DNA of 64,000 nucleotides, taken from positions 372,001 to 436,000 of the forward strand of contig JAPYMA010002771.1 of assembly GCA_035041965.1 (NCBI GenBank). The letters run 5' to 3'. The notes beneath the pieces are model-generated. The model did not search any database and was not told the DNA's origin. It saw only the letters and a list, made by a program, of their open reading frames with translations. Positions within the stretch are counted from its first letter, which is position 1. Each line of letters opens with the position of its first letter. The translations under genes were made by a program, and so were the position numbers. Shown piece by piece: positions 1-12,376 of this stretch. The DNA is from Anisakis pegreffii. Lineage: Eukaryota > Nematoda > Chromadorea > Rhabditida > Anisakidae.

Positions 1-2480
1 TCGATCAGTTAGTTATCCTTTTGCAGGCACTCACATTTCTTTTCAAAAAGATGGCAGTTGATGCGGTATTGCTTTAGCAAACGAATCATAAAATATGCAC
101 ACGGACCCTGAACAAACAATCGCCATGACACGGAGCGCATGCGCGTGATTGTTCACGTCGGTTCATTCTGCCATGCAGAGATAAAATTTCCACGTGTGCT
201 GGATACTGAATACCCGTCAAGATTTTCTGCAAACGTATCTCTGCATCTTGCACCTCTGATGGACTGAAATTCGTGACTTTCTTCAAAACTCAGGTTCATT
301 ACCATTATACTATAATTATAATGAAACAACATAATATTTGAACAACAACATAATATTTCATATAAAGAATAATATAGTTCGGTCACTAATTAAATAAAAA
401 ATTCCCAGCGTAAATCGCTAAAGTCAATTAAAGCCAAGCCGTAAAGTACGGTGGTAACCTTGTAAGAAATACCAGAATATCCCCAAGCGCTTCCCAATCA
501 TTATTTCCTGCCCTCAACACCATATCCTTACATAATTCGACCACCTCATCAAGACAACGCGTTACATGGTCCATATTCTTCTTCGGTCTGTTAAAGATAT
601 AATTTTGAAAAAAAGATAGATTATTTGATGATGAAAGCCTGAATGCTATGGATCTACTCGGTTACATTAATCGTTTATTATTGATAACGAAAGATTACTG
701 ATTCACTACTGATGGCTGTTCCAAACAACTACTCTGAACGATCGTTGGACAAGTGTTCAATCGATCAATCGGAATGTATTTTCGGGCTCTTTCTGAGTCC
801 CTCTCCCTAGAAATAAATGGGCATATGGGAGAGTAGCCCAAAACCTCTGTACTTGCCAAATCAATAATTCAAGTTCGGATTTTATGAAGACAGATGATTC
901 CAAACGCTATTATCGTTAGCTGCGCGGAAAGAAGAATGCCAAGGAAGGAAGAATGTGATATTAGTGATACTGGTAATAACAGAGAGGCATAAACTCGTAA
1001 TGAGTTTGATTTGCTGATTAAATAAATAAGTAAATAAATAGAAAGCCTGAATAAACTAATCACCACTAACAATGCGTATTTGATTTCTACTGGGTACTGG
1101 CGATTTGTAATCGAAAGAGTCGCCACACCGAACTCATCAAAATACTTCTTGAATACACCTTCATCCATGGACGCCGACGTGATCACCTTCAAGTGAGAAT
1201 AGCACTATCATTTCATTCAGCAAAAACTCCATATTGAAATCATACATTGAAAACAGCAATAACTTGACACGGATCAGTAAAGATGCAGGGCCACAAGGTA
1301 ACGATTACGTACAAGTTTAAGATCCTCTCGACTTCTCATTATCCGCTTGATCACACTCAAACACAAGTCACCATCGATCGATCTTTCATGTGCCTCATCG
1401 ATCATCACACATCCATATTCTTTCAGCATCTCATTCTCACGCAATTCTTTCAATAAATGCCACGGCGTTATGAAGACAATCCTCCAAAGGAGAGCACGTT
1501 TAGCACAAATTATCTTCATTTCAATTTTCATTCACTACATATGAACATCCACTCTTCTTTGAGCTGCTTATCAACTAGTCTAGAGGGCGATTTATTAATT
1601 AATACTGTAACTGCTACCAACATTACTGTTATTACTGATATGATGACTGAAATCATTGATATTATCTCCATTATAACACATTAAAGTAGACGATATTGTT
1701 TAAAAACAAACTTCGCCTGGGCACACGTTAAAAAACCTTCTATTTTGGCAGATGCGAAGTACTTAGTGTCTTGAAGTTCTCGCGAAACATAATGTGCTAC
1801 AGATCTGGCCGCAAGCTGAAATAGATGATCAGTTTAAAATCTCATCCGAATATTAGCAATGAAATATTTCAATCTTTCTACACGAATTACAACCCACTCT
1901 ATTACCAATTCATCTTGCTCAGCATTCTCAATCGAATCGTATGTACTGTAATATTTTGCATTTTTTGGATATGTAGATGAAAGTGCTGCAGATGAGCGAT
2001 CAAAATGAAAATCAATAGGTCATCAATGAAGAAAAATAAATGAGAGTATCGATCACCTTTCTTGGCGCTGTACATAAAACACGCATGTCATCAGCAATAA
2101 TACCATCAAGTGCCAAATAGAGAGGAATCTGAGTACTCTTCCCCGAACCTGTCTCTGCCGTGACAATGACAACGCGAATGGGCTGAAACTATTGTTTGTT
2201 TCATTATTTAACACATATCTGCACAACAGTAATTGTTGTACTTCAATCAATTGCTGTATTTCGAATGAACCTGAAATGTGAGCAAATAAGTTGTTGAGGC
2301 ATGTGACAAGTAATTTTATCATCAATGGAATATCAAATGAATTTTTGAAAAATTCTTAACAATTCACCCGATTTTTCGATGCATCCTCGAACGTTTTTTT
2401 CAACTTTAAGCGTATATTATAAATAGGAAGAGTATCGTGGAAACGATCGATCTCTTTGCTAACAGTCCTGAAAATGCGAG
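1..2480 (-). CDS. DEAH-box RNA helicase, C-terminal part beyond window
   Basis: Several minus-strand exons read as one superfamily-2 helicase. In protein order: an exon ending FEDASKNR (about 2370-2480); a Walker A exon with VIVTAETGSGKSTQIP followed by ADDMRVLCTAPRK (about 2063-2190); an exon beginning LAARSVAHYVSREL (about 1700-1820); an exon with motif II VMIDEAHERSIDGD (1306 to about 1480); an exon starting VITSASMDEG, the motif III region (about 1070-1180); one reading LGDILVFLT (about 445-570); and one with EIRLQKILTG and LSLHGRMN (about 130-262). Checked junctions keep frame (LKL to VITSAS, FLT to SPSEVQ). Family knowledge: such proteins unwind or remodel RNA using ATP. Motif III is SAS where most DEAH proteins have SAT. 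The region after HGRMN could not be joined convincingly, so motifs V and VI lie off the window or in unplaced exons. The subfamily is not determined. Confidence 0.82.
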
Positions 2481-2570
2481 GCGTTAAGATTAAATCCAAT
2501 CGAACAATAAACATTTCTAATGATCAATTTCGTTGTAAAACTGAAAAGTTATCCATCAACAACCAACGTA

Positions 2571-3434
2571 TCGCTGTAGTCGTGTTTCGTCTTCAACCAA
2601 CTGATCACATTCTTGAACGTTTCCACTCGAGTCTTTCTTTCTTCAATCTACAAATGAAAACTTTCAAGAGAACGATAATAACAATGAAACTTCCAATTCT
2701 GTATCAAAGAACAACGGGATGTAAAGAAAACAAAATAGAAGTGAGACCTCGCTTCTCAATTTTTCTATATCCCTGTTCCGATGCTGTTCATTTTCGGCCA
2801 TAAGTTGTTTACATATCTTCACTTTTTGATCTGTCACGTCTTCGAATTGTCTGACATTTTGTTCACAAACGGCATCTAACTCCGATTCGTTTTTGGATTC
2901 CAATTTTCTCTGCAATCCCAATTTTTCGGAATGTGCACAAGAAATTCGAAACTGAATTTCAACTGTCACAGAATTCAGCTCGCAGATGATGGAAGCTAAG
3001 ATTATGTGCGAATCGCTTTGTGTTCATGAAAAAGTAGAAACGTTAACCCCACGAGATCACCAAAGGGGAAATGAATATCGAAGAATGAATAAATGACTCA
3101 TTCAAAAAGAAAATTTTAAAAAACCACCACACTTACGTTGTACACCATGCATTTAGCTTAAACGAAAAAAAATTCTCCATATCCTTACCGGGCTTTCTTG
3201 AGCCGTCTGTTGCACATCCAACACATCCTTAATAAACATTTTTCCGCCACTAACTAAGATCGGATCATCCAATTTACTCCTCGTTGTTTTGTGATTAATT
3301 TGTTTTTCGATTCCATCCGCCCTCTTTTCATTCAACTTCTCTTTAATTTTCTCATTTTGTTTCTTCTCCTCCTGAGAACTTTTCTGTTTCAAGTTCTCAT
3401 CAATTTGTTCCGTTTCTGAGCTTTCTGGCGGCAC
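2571..3434 (-). CDS. Exon-like charged coiled-coil segments upstream of the helicase
   Basis: Three minus-strand stretches look coding. One is 3188-3434: it begins after a TTTCAG acceptor, is rich in Glu, Lys and Gln, and ends before GTAAGG with LDVQQTAQESP. The second is about 2760-2969, with ENEQHRNRDIEKLRSE. The third is about 2571-2650, with RVETFKNVISWLKTKHDYSD. All suggest helical, coiled-coil-prone protein. They lie directly upstream of the helicase on the same strand, so they may be its N-terminal region, but I did not prove the joins. No known domain is recognised. Confidence 0.4.
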
Positions 3435-4881
3435 TGAAATATTTATTGCGAGTGGCTGCTGACTCTGACTTTATAATATGACGTACAGAAAGAATATTTT
3501 ATGAACATTTAAGTGCTACGAGCTTTCATTGCAACACTATTGCATGCACACAAATATGTGATGTTAGGCAGGACATGCCATATCTTTATACCGCTCCACT
3601 GCTACTGAAACAAAGCCCGAGCATAGCACATCAGACATCTAAAAGCCAATTACTGTTCGCTGCACGAATTTAGGAGAGAAGTTGCTAATTAGAGAGTTTT
3701 AAGTGACAGGAACTGCGGATAAGTTTGATAAAAAGCAGCAGCTCCAAGAAGGGCTCATGATTACATAACATAGCAATTACAGGTTTGGTTTACACGATGA
3801 AAGCTGTTAGTTGAATCCATTTTGAGCACCTGAGGAAAATGTATGGAGGACTGGAAACGGCTGAAGAGTGGTGTGTTAAGAATTACGCAAAGCAATTACG
3901 ATACAAAAGGATGGATGAAGAGTGACGACTACGTTTCAAAAAATTCAATGTAACTGATGAACAAATTATCACTCCATGACATTTTCAGGATAAATCTACG
4001 TGCCTGATCCAAAATTTCTGGTTGGAAGTGACGAAGGGGAGATAGGATAGACCCACTTACATAATGATGACAATATCATTGAAGGGGGCGAGAAGGGAGG
4101 GAGAAGCGAATCATTTTTGCTCCTTACCAAATGATTCACTTTGGAGAGTCAGTCTCTGAAGTCAATCTCCTTCGATTATTCTCCACAAAAATCTCATAAA
4201 GAATTTAGCGAAAATCGCTAAAATTCGAATATAAAGAAGTTGAAGCGAACCTTTAGCCAAGAAGTGAATAATGGCCAACTGTACGAAGAATCAATACAAA
4301 ATCAACGGTAGTCGAGCGATAAGAATCCAACAGATAGGATGCATGATAATCGATGAGAATTGTATGTCAGATGCTAATCTGAGAATAATTTAAACAAGCG
4401 AAATTAAGCCTAGTGGCCACAATACTCATAAATTGTCCACATAATTCTCATCAGAGGATTTCAGGCGCAGCTGATCGGAGGAACAGTTCCTAACATATCG
4501 AAATTCCAGAAATCACCAACATATCTATCAAAGAAGATGATTTTGGCGAGAATTTCATGCCAATTTCTGTTAAAATCCAAATGTTCATCCCAAATTGACC
4601 AAATTTGCATATCCCCACTCGAAAGAAAACCATTTTTCATCCCCTACCGAAAAACCGGAAAATATCATACTCTGTCGCCATAGGGGGATCGGACTGCTCG
4701 TAAGTGAAACAACCCTTCGAGTCACTCGCTCCGCATGTGAAAGCATATTAAATATAGAACGCGCTCGACAATGCAGATGAAAAAGCAATTCCGAATGAAG
4801 CTAAGCGATATGCTACGAGCAAAACGGAAGAGAGTTGAACTTGAGTGTATGAATAATAATAAGACGAATGGACACAGAAAA
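3435..4881. other. No gene seen; intergenic or intronic
   Basis: About 1.4 kb without a convincing coding exon on either strand. Two overlapping open frames of about 60 codons near 4590-4790 lie on opposite strands, resemble nothing, and have no splice-site support. The segment separates the putative helicase N-terminal exons from the next coding block. Confidence 0.5.
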
Positions 4882-6347
4882 TTATCCGTGCGCATTAACA
4901 ACTACGAATGAATTAAAAAGCAAAGAGCCAATAAAATCAAAACCTTGTTTTATTTCAAGAAGTATTGACCCATCGACGTGTTGCTGCTGATATTTCGATG
5001 AATACACTGTAAGGCTCCATTGACGCGGTCGTACAGTTTGGGGACCATTGATACTGTCACAATATTCATCATTTTCCATGATATTTAGGGGATTGATATT
5101 CTCGCGATCATTCTGTGCCGTTCTACAGCCGATTTGATTCGCAGTTTTACGGTTATTAATGTGTAGCACTAAGTAATTATCCCATTGCGATGTAATGTTG
5201 GGGGCGTTTTCATCAAAATCTTCTCCAGACTTAATCATATTCATACGTTTACTATCGGTATCCTTTGTGCAATCATTTCCTCCGTTGTTTGTGTCCGCAC
5301 GATTTGACGAGACATTTGTGTGCGTTTTGCCATCATTTCTGTCATCAACGATCTCGGGCATGTTTTTATGAAGTGAAAAATTCTCTTTTAAATCTAATTC
5401 CGTTTTCTCCGGCTTACGAGTTTCATTTTCAGTTTCCTTTTCATCATTTGCTGTTACTTTCTGAAATGTTGTGCTGTTCGTTCCATTCGTATTCGCATCC
5501 AAATCAACATTTTCAACAATCATTTCATTTACGCTCCTATTCTCGTTATCATCAGCTTTTTGACTCTCTTTCCGATTTAACATTCGTCGGCAGTTTGTTG
5601 TTCTCTGCATTGTATACGAATTGTGGGAATCGTTTATACGATTTATTGGTACTGTGGGAGGTGGTATGTTGGAAATAAAAGGCAATGGTGTTATGAGGGC
5701 ATTTTGCTGATTTGTTGAATGCATTCGCTGACTTCGTGTTTTGTTTCCGGAAATCACGCGTTCATCTGCGAAATGTTGCTGTTGTTTCTGGTCTCGACGG
5801 AAAAATGACATAGGCCGAATCTTATTTGATGCTATATCAATAGGAAGAGGAGGAGGTGGTACTTTGGGATCGAACGGCAAAGGGCATGGGTGAAAGGGGA
5901 ACTGAGGGTGTGGACTCGTGACAGGGCATTCGCTCGAAGCAGGAACGGATGGTGGGAATGAGCAGTTAAAATGACTGGGATTCTGATTGAGATTTCGGTT
6001 ATAAAGAAGACAATGCGGAGGATTCGAATGATGCGTAGACGGAAGGCTGTTGAAATTTAAAGCGAATGGCAGTGGGAATGGTAATGGATCAAAAGGGACA
6101 TGTGATGACGGATAATCAGTGACGTGGGACGGTGCGAATGCCAGATGATCATTCGAAGATGGCTGCACAACCGGATTACAACGTGCGATTTGTTGTTGCT
6201 GAGGGTAGTAGTGCTGATGTTTACGAGGTAATTTTGATGAGCGCATGGGCGGTGATTCAGACGGATACCGTTGCTGGTGAACGCAATGGCATTCATCAGA
6301 TCTTATATTATCTTCGAGTTGCTGCACTTGTCGATGCTGCTCTGAAG
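4882..6347 (-). CDS. Large exon of an unrecognised Pro/Asn/Ser-rich protein
   Basis: An uninterrupted minus-strand frame of about 490 codons. The first part is rich in Gln, His and Pro, with short Pro runs such as KVPPPPLP and NIPPPTVP. The second part is acidic and rich in Asn, Asp, Glu and Thr. No folded domain is evident. There is no ATG at its upstream end and a stop lies just before it, while AG acceptors occur near 6339-6350, so it is more likely a long internal or last exon than a complete gene. Its length in such AT-rich DNA argues that it is real. The function is unknown; the composition suits a disordered scaffold or cytoplasmic tail. The true 3' boundary may be a splice donor near 4940 rather than the stop codon. 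Confidence 0.5.
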
Positions 6348-6851
6348 GCTTGTACAATAATTGTCATGCACATACGCGGTGACGGAAGTGTATTTGGATC
6401 TCAACGAAAATGAACGCGCATATAGGACACACATTAATGGTATTCAAATGGTACTTATCTTCGTTAGTCAGTGAACTGCACCACAATCAAACACTCTCAT
6501 GCCCACACGCTCAAATCATGCCTTTGATTGAAATCATCAAAAATCAATCATTATTTTCTTTTGCTCGAATGTATTTCAAAATTGCATTCAAATCCATTGA
6601 AATCGTTCTAATACCAGCGGATTAACTGGTACAAAATCAATGAAAAAAGAGAACAATCGACGTAACGAATAGATGTGAAATAAAGGAGCGGAAGCACAGT
6701 GTAACAGTTACGACAGACTGCGGAGACAATTTTCGTTTTTGCTCAAGGAATGCATTTTGCATTGACAAACGCTGACTGAATAGAGGTGTTTGGGGAAATT
6801 TATAATATTCGGACCATAAGTATAATTACTTATGGTTCGGCGAAGAAATGC

Positions 6852-7304
6852 CTGACTTTGACGAAATCCGATTTTCAACCTCTTCTCGGCTAAAGACACC
6901 TTGCTCGTCATAAGCCAGTTCTTCTTCCTCATATTTATTCAGCAATAATGTGAATGCCAAAGCAATAAGCTAGTGATGGAAATGATACAATTTACAAGCA
7001 GTAACAATATATCAATGATAGCGATTAAAATGAAATTAAAATGAAAATGGAGCATTCAATATCGCTAAAATGAATCTTCGCAAAAACATCAAGAAATACC
7101 GTAATTCAGTCCCTCAGGGTTTTGGCTAAAAGCAAATTTACTGTACGAGGCTAAGTCGGGTGGTTTCCCGTAGCATGGCTCAGACTCCGATCCAGCACGA
7201 GGTGGATTTTCACTCTTGTCAATTTTACTCCACAAGATGGTCGAAGAGTACCCGGAGTCTGCAAACCAATATGGCTCACGTTTTGATCCTGTATAAAATC
7301 CACT
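6852..7304 (-). CDS. Two exon-like segments, possible membrane protein
   Basis: One segment (about 7100-7304) follows an ATCAG acceptor, encodes GFYTGSKREPYWFADSGYSS and later ESEPCYGKPPDLASYS, and ends at a possible donor. A second (about 6852-6968) follows CACTAG, encodes the hydrophobic LIALAFTLLL and then the acidic KYEEEELAYDEQG, ending before GTAATT. The composition suggests a lumenal part, a membrane span and an acidic tail. The phases of the two pieces do not fit each other directly, so at least one boundary is wrong or an exon is missing. I do not recognise the family. Confidence 0.35.
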
Positions 7305-8857
7305 GATTTCAATCAGGTCAACTCGAATGCTTAATGCAGTGAATAGAGAAATGTTGAATTCAGCACAAGTTTTTCGGTAATAGACGAATATCGCGTGAAC
7401 ATTAATACGATTTGAGATGCACCAAAACTTTAACCGAACGATTCTCAATGTTGAAACATTGAAAGCAACAGAAAATTTCTTATCGTAAAAAATTTGCATT
7501 TGAAATTGGAAATAAAACAATGATGAGAAGAATTTCTTTAAAAAAGCCATTAGACATCAGTGTTGGTATCAGTGCATTTCAGTATTTGACGAATCAATGA
7601 ATGGTTCATCGTTTGGGAAAAATTATTGCGATACCATTCGAATGCTTTGATAGTCGAGATGAAAGACGAATAAAGAACACATCGAAACTTATAATACACT
7701 TCATGATATTTATTCAATACAGTAAAGGCGCTGATGTGTTAATAAACGTCAAAAATTAAAAGATTTTTCCTCAAATTACTTATTATACGTTCAATATCAC
7801 ACTGTCGAGTTACAGGATTGTCTTCTTCAAATGACATTCAAACACCCATTCGGTTTTAAGCAAAACCTTTTCCCTGAACTCAAGCCCTTAGCAGAGCATC
7901 CGATTAGAAATTGGTACGTCATGGGTTCCAGTCCCACTGGCAGAGGGAAAGCATTGATCGAAACCAAACGGTATACCACTGTCATCATTGATACTATCAG
8001 TCCTGAGCCAGGATGTGATTTGGCTTTGCATTAGTTTTTTATTCGCTGCTTCTTTTTTTTTTGCCCGACAATATCAAAATTATAACAGCAGTGGAAAAGA
8101 CAGAGAACTGGTTGTATAACGGATAAAAGTTACGTATTCCTTGAATGGAATGTTTGATGGTGACGTGCGACGTTTGTGGACTGATAAACAATGGAATAAT
8201 ATGGATATTATTCATTCAGCAAAACAGCAGTAACTGTCATCGATAAATGATTTACTGAACAGAGAAATGAATGAAAACGATGCAATAAAGGCATGTTTAT
8301 TGAGTTTTCATTCGAATATTTCAATATGCTCAAATGTGCTTTGCGATTACAAATATGAACTAGTTGCAAAAGTTAAACGTGTCAAAAACCATCAAAATGG
8401 GATAACATCGTTTTGAAAATTTATACTTGCAATTCAAAAACTTTTAGCGCATGCTTGAAACTGCATAATATGTATTAAACAACGGTTTGGTTAACTTGAC
8501 ATCAACGAACTCTGCAAAAAACCTGTCACCACAACGAAATCATCCTTTTTCCACTCAAAATCTTAAAATTTTTTCGTCCGAAATCAAATTCGCCTTTACA
8601 AGTCGCTTCTTCAATTTATTCTTTCGTCACGCTATCATCATTAGTGGATTTCCGAGTATATTCATTAATGGAAACTGACAGATCATGATATGAAAAGCTC
8701 AAATTCAAGAATCAATTGGCAGAGACATATGCACATTCACTATAAGAGTATCAATAGACTGAATACGAGCGATTGATAAGTGCAAAATGAAATCATGCAG
8801 AACGGAATAAATATGAAAACTCTTCGGTGAAAGATTCCGTGAAAAACTGAAACAAAC

Positions 8858-9191
8858 CTCGAGAGCGATGATTGAAGTTATTATTACGATTTATTGATGG
8901 GCTATGGAAGCCTTTGGTGCCAGTTCGGCTCCGTGGTGCACCACTACAATTGTCCATTAGACTGTTCGTTATTTGCGTTATTGAAATCTGAAAATTCAAT
9001 GTTTATAATATAATTTACTCACTGACATTGCAGTAAATTCACTTGTCAGCACACTCATCACGTCAAGTTTTAGCCTAAAAATAGGTTTTCTCCAAAAAAA
9101 GAAACAATAAACAAACCCTGCGAATGTTGTTCTGGTGAGATCTGCGCCTATTGATGAGACAGCTCGCGTAATATTCTACCTCCTTAAGATA
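8858..9191 (-). CDS. Two phase-compatible exons of an unknown gene
   Basis: Exon 9117-9191 follows TTCCAG, is exactly 25 codons (YLKEVEYYASCLINRRRSHQ...) and ends before GTTTGT. Exon 8858-8987 follows TTTTCAG, continues in the same phase (ISITQITNSLMDNCSGAPRS...), and ends before GTTTGT in phase 1. Both are basic and Ser/Asn-rich. The matching phases and good acceptors support a real gene, but no start, stop or known domain was found. Confidence 0.4.
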
Positions 9192-10715
9192 CTGGAATTG
9201 AAGATCACTTAAGTGAACAAATTTGTTCATAGTTAATACGATGGTGATCAAAAAATCGCGTCGTATACACGCATACACAATTGTTATAAATGTGCCTTTC
9301 AGACGACATTTTGAACATCCGAACCAATTTCCAGCTCAATACCAAATTCTCACGAGAGGAGACAATCGTATCATTCATAAACATTCACTACTATCCAATG
9401 AATGAATTTTCAGTTCGGTCAAAATCAGACCGAATCGACTTTTCAACGTTCCGACATTCGAAATTCTGATTAAACTTCAAAATTCTTCGAGAACTAATTG
9501 AATAAAAATAATAAGTACTTTACACCAGAGTCATTGCAGTTCTTTACATGACTACTTCTATCACAGCTATCAAATATGAACATCATCTAGACCTCCACTA
9601 AACTTTCCCCTATTTGATGTTCTCTAGCGAGTGCTTCTTTGAAAGTTTTGTGCAACGAAATTCAAGAATTCTAAAACTAAAAACTTATTAAGGTATTACG
9701 ATACCACAATATGAAATATTATCATAACAACGAAAATCTGTCTCCAATTTTAGTGTTTTTCGATGGTAATTTTCAACGGAACAATGAGCATTGCATAAAA
9801 AAGAAAGTATTGCGCTGATATTGAACAATTTCAAACGAAATGTCATAACGCAATAATTCTCAACCTTTTATCTCGCAGTGTAATATATAGAAAGCTGAAG
9901 ATTATAAATGATATCAATAATATCAAAATTGCGATCAAAGTGATCAAAAACTTCAAAGCTAACATCAGCAAATATGACATGATTCATTTACGTAGCGATG
10001 AAAGTAAATAAACACTAAAAGCATTACATTAGAGCATGCTTTGCGTTAAGAACGATCAATTAATTCCTTATCACTGGCTAAAGTTAATAACAATTATCAC
10101 GAGAATAATACATATAATACACGTAACAAAGCAACAATGCACGCACACCCTTCTTCGCACTGTTCAAGCAAACGTTTAAATAAAGCGTACAGTACAACAC
10201 ACCTCAGATAATATTAATACACGACAAAAACTGCCTTATTTCGAAACAACCGCACCCGTAACACTATCGAGGCATGTAACCATTCCCCACAATCAACAAA
10301 ATACATCCCTCAAAATCGTATGTTTTATTACCGACCAAAGCTCAATCCCAATCATCACCAATCGTGTGCAATTTCCAAAAAACCTTGCTTGATAAGCATT
10401 TCACAATCCTGACGTGGTAATGAATGCTGAAATTCATTTGCATACAGTCTTTATACCTTCACACTAAAATTTGATCAATCAAACAAAAAATTTAATAATT
10501 CATTATATTTCAACTCAGAATTTTCAATGAACTCAAGAACGACCATCTTTCTAACCATAAATGAGCAATCTAAAATAAATATAAAAATAACTTTCCTTCA
10601 ATTGAATACTCTCGCGGAAAGCAATATCAACGCAAGCATTTAAACTCATCAAATGGGAAATGATTCCTTATCAAAAAAGAAAAAACTGCATTCGTCAAAA
10701 TGTCGAAACGAAATC
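9192..10715. other. No gene seen upstream of the GINS1 3' end
   Basis: About 1.5 kb of AT-rich sequence without convincing exons on either strand. It contains many short A/T runs and short ORFs under 70 codons that match nothing recognisable. It probably includes the GINS1 3' untranslated region next to 10715. Confidence 0.5.
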
Positions 10716-12376
10716 TCAAACGAAATCGGAAGGCTCCAAATAACTGACCACCGAATTTTTCTTCAACAACACAACGGTGCCGTCAGATGTCTCAAATTCA
10801 CCGTAATCTTCAATGGCACGAACCTGAAATAATCCAATTCTTCAATATTACTAAAACGTTTCTCGTATCTGTTCTGTAATTTCTCTTTATAATAATAAAT
10901 ACCATTGTTATTTTGATACTCGACGATATGCTTGAAACAACCACTAAAATTACTTCTTTTACCTGCGTGAAAAGTGACTTCGGTGGTTTCATATTCGTCA
11001 TTAAGTTTACGCCGTTCTCCCCTATGCTACCTTGATATTCGGCCAACATAGTCGTATACTGATTAAACCAATCCATTTCTGCCTGACAAAGATTCGCCTG
11101 AAAATAACCGACAATCTCTTAGTTTCCTCGGAAGGGATGAACGGTTTCCGTGAATGAGAAATGATTCACAATGAATGATCCAAGAACTAAGCGAGGAAAC
11201 GCGCATAACCCTACCAGCAATATCCGTCTTATTCAAATGTCCATCTTACATAAACTGTCAAATTTAAAAAATTTCAGAAGACCAATTTGAAATTCAGGAT
11301 TGATTGAGACTCCGTGGCTACGAGTTGCTCGTACAACCGTCATAAGAAAAGTAACTCCCGTGTCACGCTTATTACTAACGCAATGACTATTTTCACTGTT
11401 CCAGTGAATTCGAGGATTGAACGATTCATAAAGCAGTGAAGTGAATTAAGCAAATCCATATAATGTACCTTGATATCAGACGGTAACACTTCACCGAATT
11501 TCCATCTAAAAGTTTGCAATCGCTGTTTGCGTTCATTCAAATACGCTAAACAGCATCGTTTCATGAACTCGATACAGCCTTGTTTCACACCAATTCGTTC
11601 TTCACATTGCAATCGATCCTCACACGTTCCATCTTTCATCGTCTGTCTTCAATTCAATTATATCACTGCTTAGAAATAATGAAGTGTAATGAAAATGTCA
11701 TTCGCTCAAAAGTGTGCTAATCAAAAAATCACCGACAAATTCTATAATTCATTCGCATAAATTTAATCCACTCTCATTGTCAACGTAGTCAATCGCATCG
11801 ATCAAAACCGCCTGACACAAGCGGAAGAGACTAAACTACATTGGGATACTCTTGACGACGAGCCTCACTTGTTCAAATCATTTTTGAATAATTCAACAAA
11901 TCTAAATGATGCGATTTTCCTCTTTGTTTAAACACATACAGATGCATTAAATTCAAATGAAGAATCAGGTAAAGAAATATTAAAAACTTACAAATCTGAG
12001 TAATTTTCTGCATACAACTGATTCGTCTTTTCAATACAACTTCGCATCGCATTCTCCTGCAACAACACACACATTAAACTCGCACCCAAAATTTTGCTCA
12101 CTACCAATGAACAAATGTTTCCGCTGAAACTTTCGGAGTCTCAAATTTATCGAGTAACCCTTTTGCTGAGATTTTTTGAATCGCTTCGTCAACTGACTTT
12201 CTGTACACGAAACAACAGTCTTGTGTCTTTCACTGCTAATGCAAATAAATACACAACCTCAGAAAAGCAGCACTCACATTATATTTTGGAATGATGTCAG
12301 GATTGCGTTGCAGTTGACCGATAAGCTCAATTCCATCCTCACAAACATTTTTCGTTGACGATGGTGCTGATGACAT
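10716..12376 (-). CDS. GINS1: DNA replication complex GINS subunit Psf1
   Basis: Five exons (12278-12376, 11992-12056, 11469-11646, 10963-11097, 10716-10823) join with perfect phase into 194 residues, close to the 196 of human GINS1. The N-terminus begins [20 protein letters not shown]. The A-domain carries [19 protein letters not shown], matching the [20 protein letters not shown] region of the human protein. The B-domain is clear: [10 protein letters not shown] then [20 protein letters not shown] and KKNS. Family knowledge: with Psf2, Psf3 and Sld5, Psf1 forms GINS, which joins Cdc45 and MCM2-7 in the CMG replicative helicase in the nucleus. The Psf1 C-terminal B-domain is the part required for Cdc45 and polymerase contacts, and it is intact. 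The start codon is the only ATG giving the conserved N-terminus. All introns are GT-AG. Confidence 0.96.

Noticed and set aside
7880..7950. tRNA-like or SINE B-box (gggttccagtccca)
   Set aside because: Only one B-box-like motif with a mismatch is present. No A-box at the right distance, no cloverleaf stems and no repeat copies were found.
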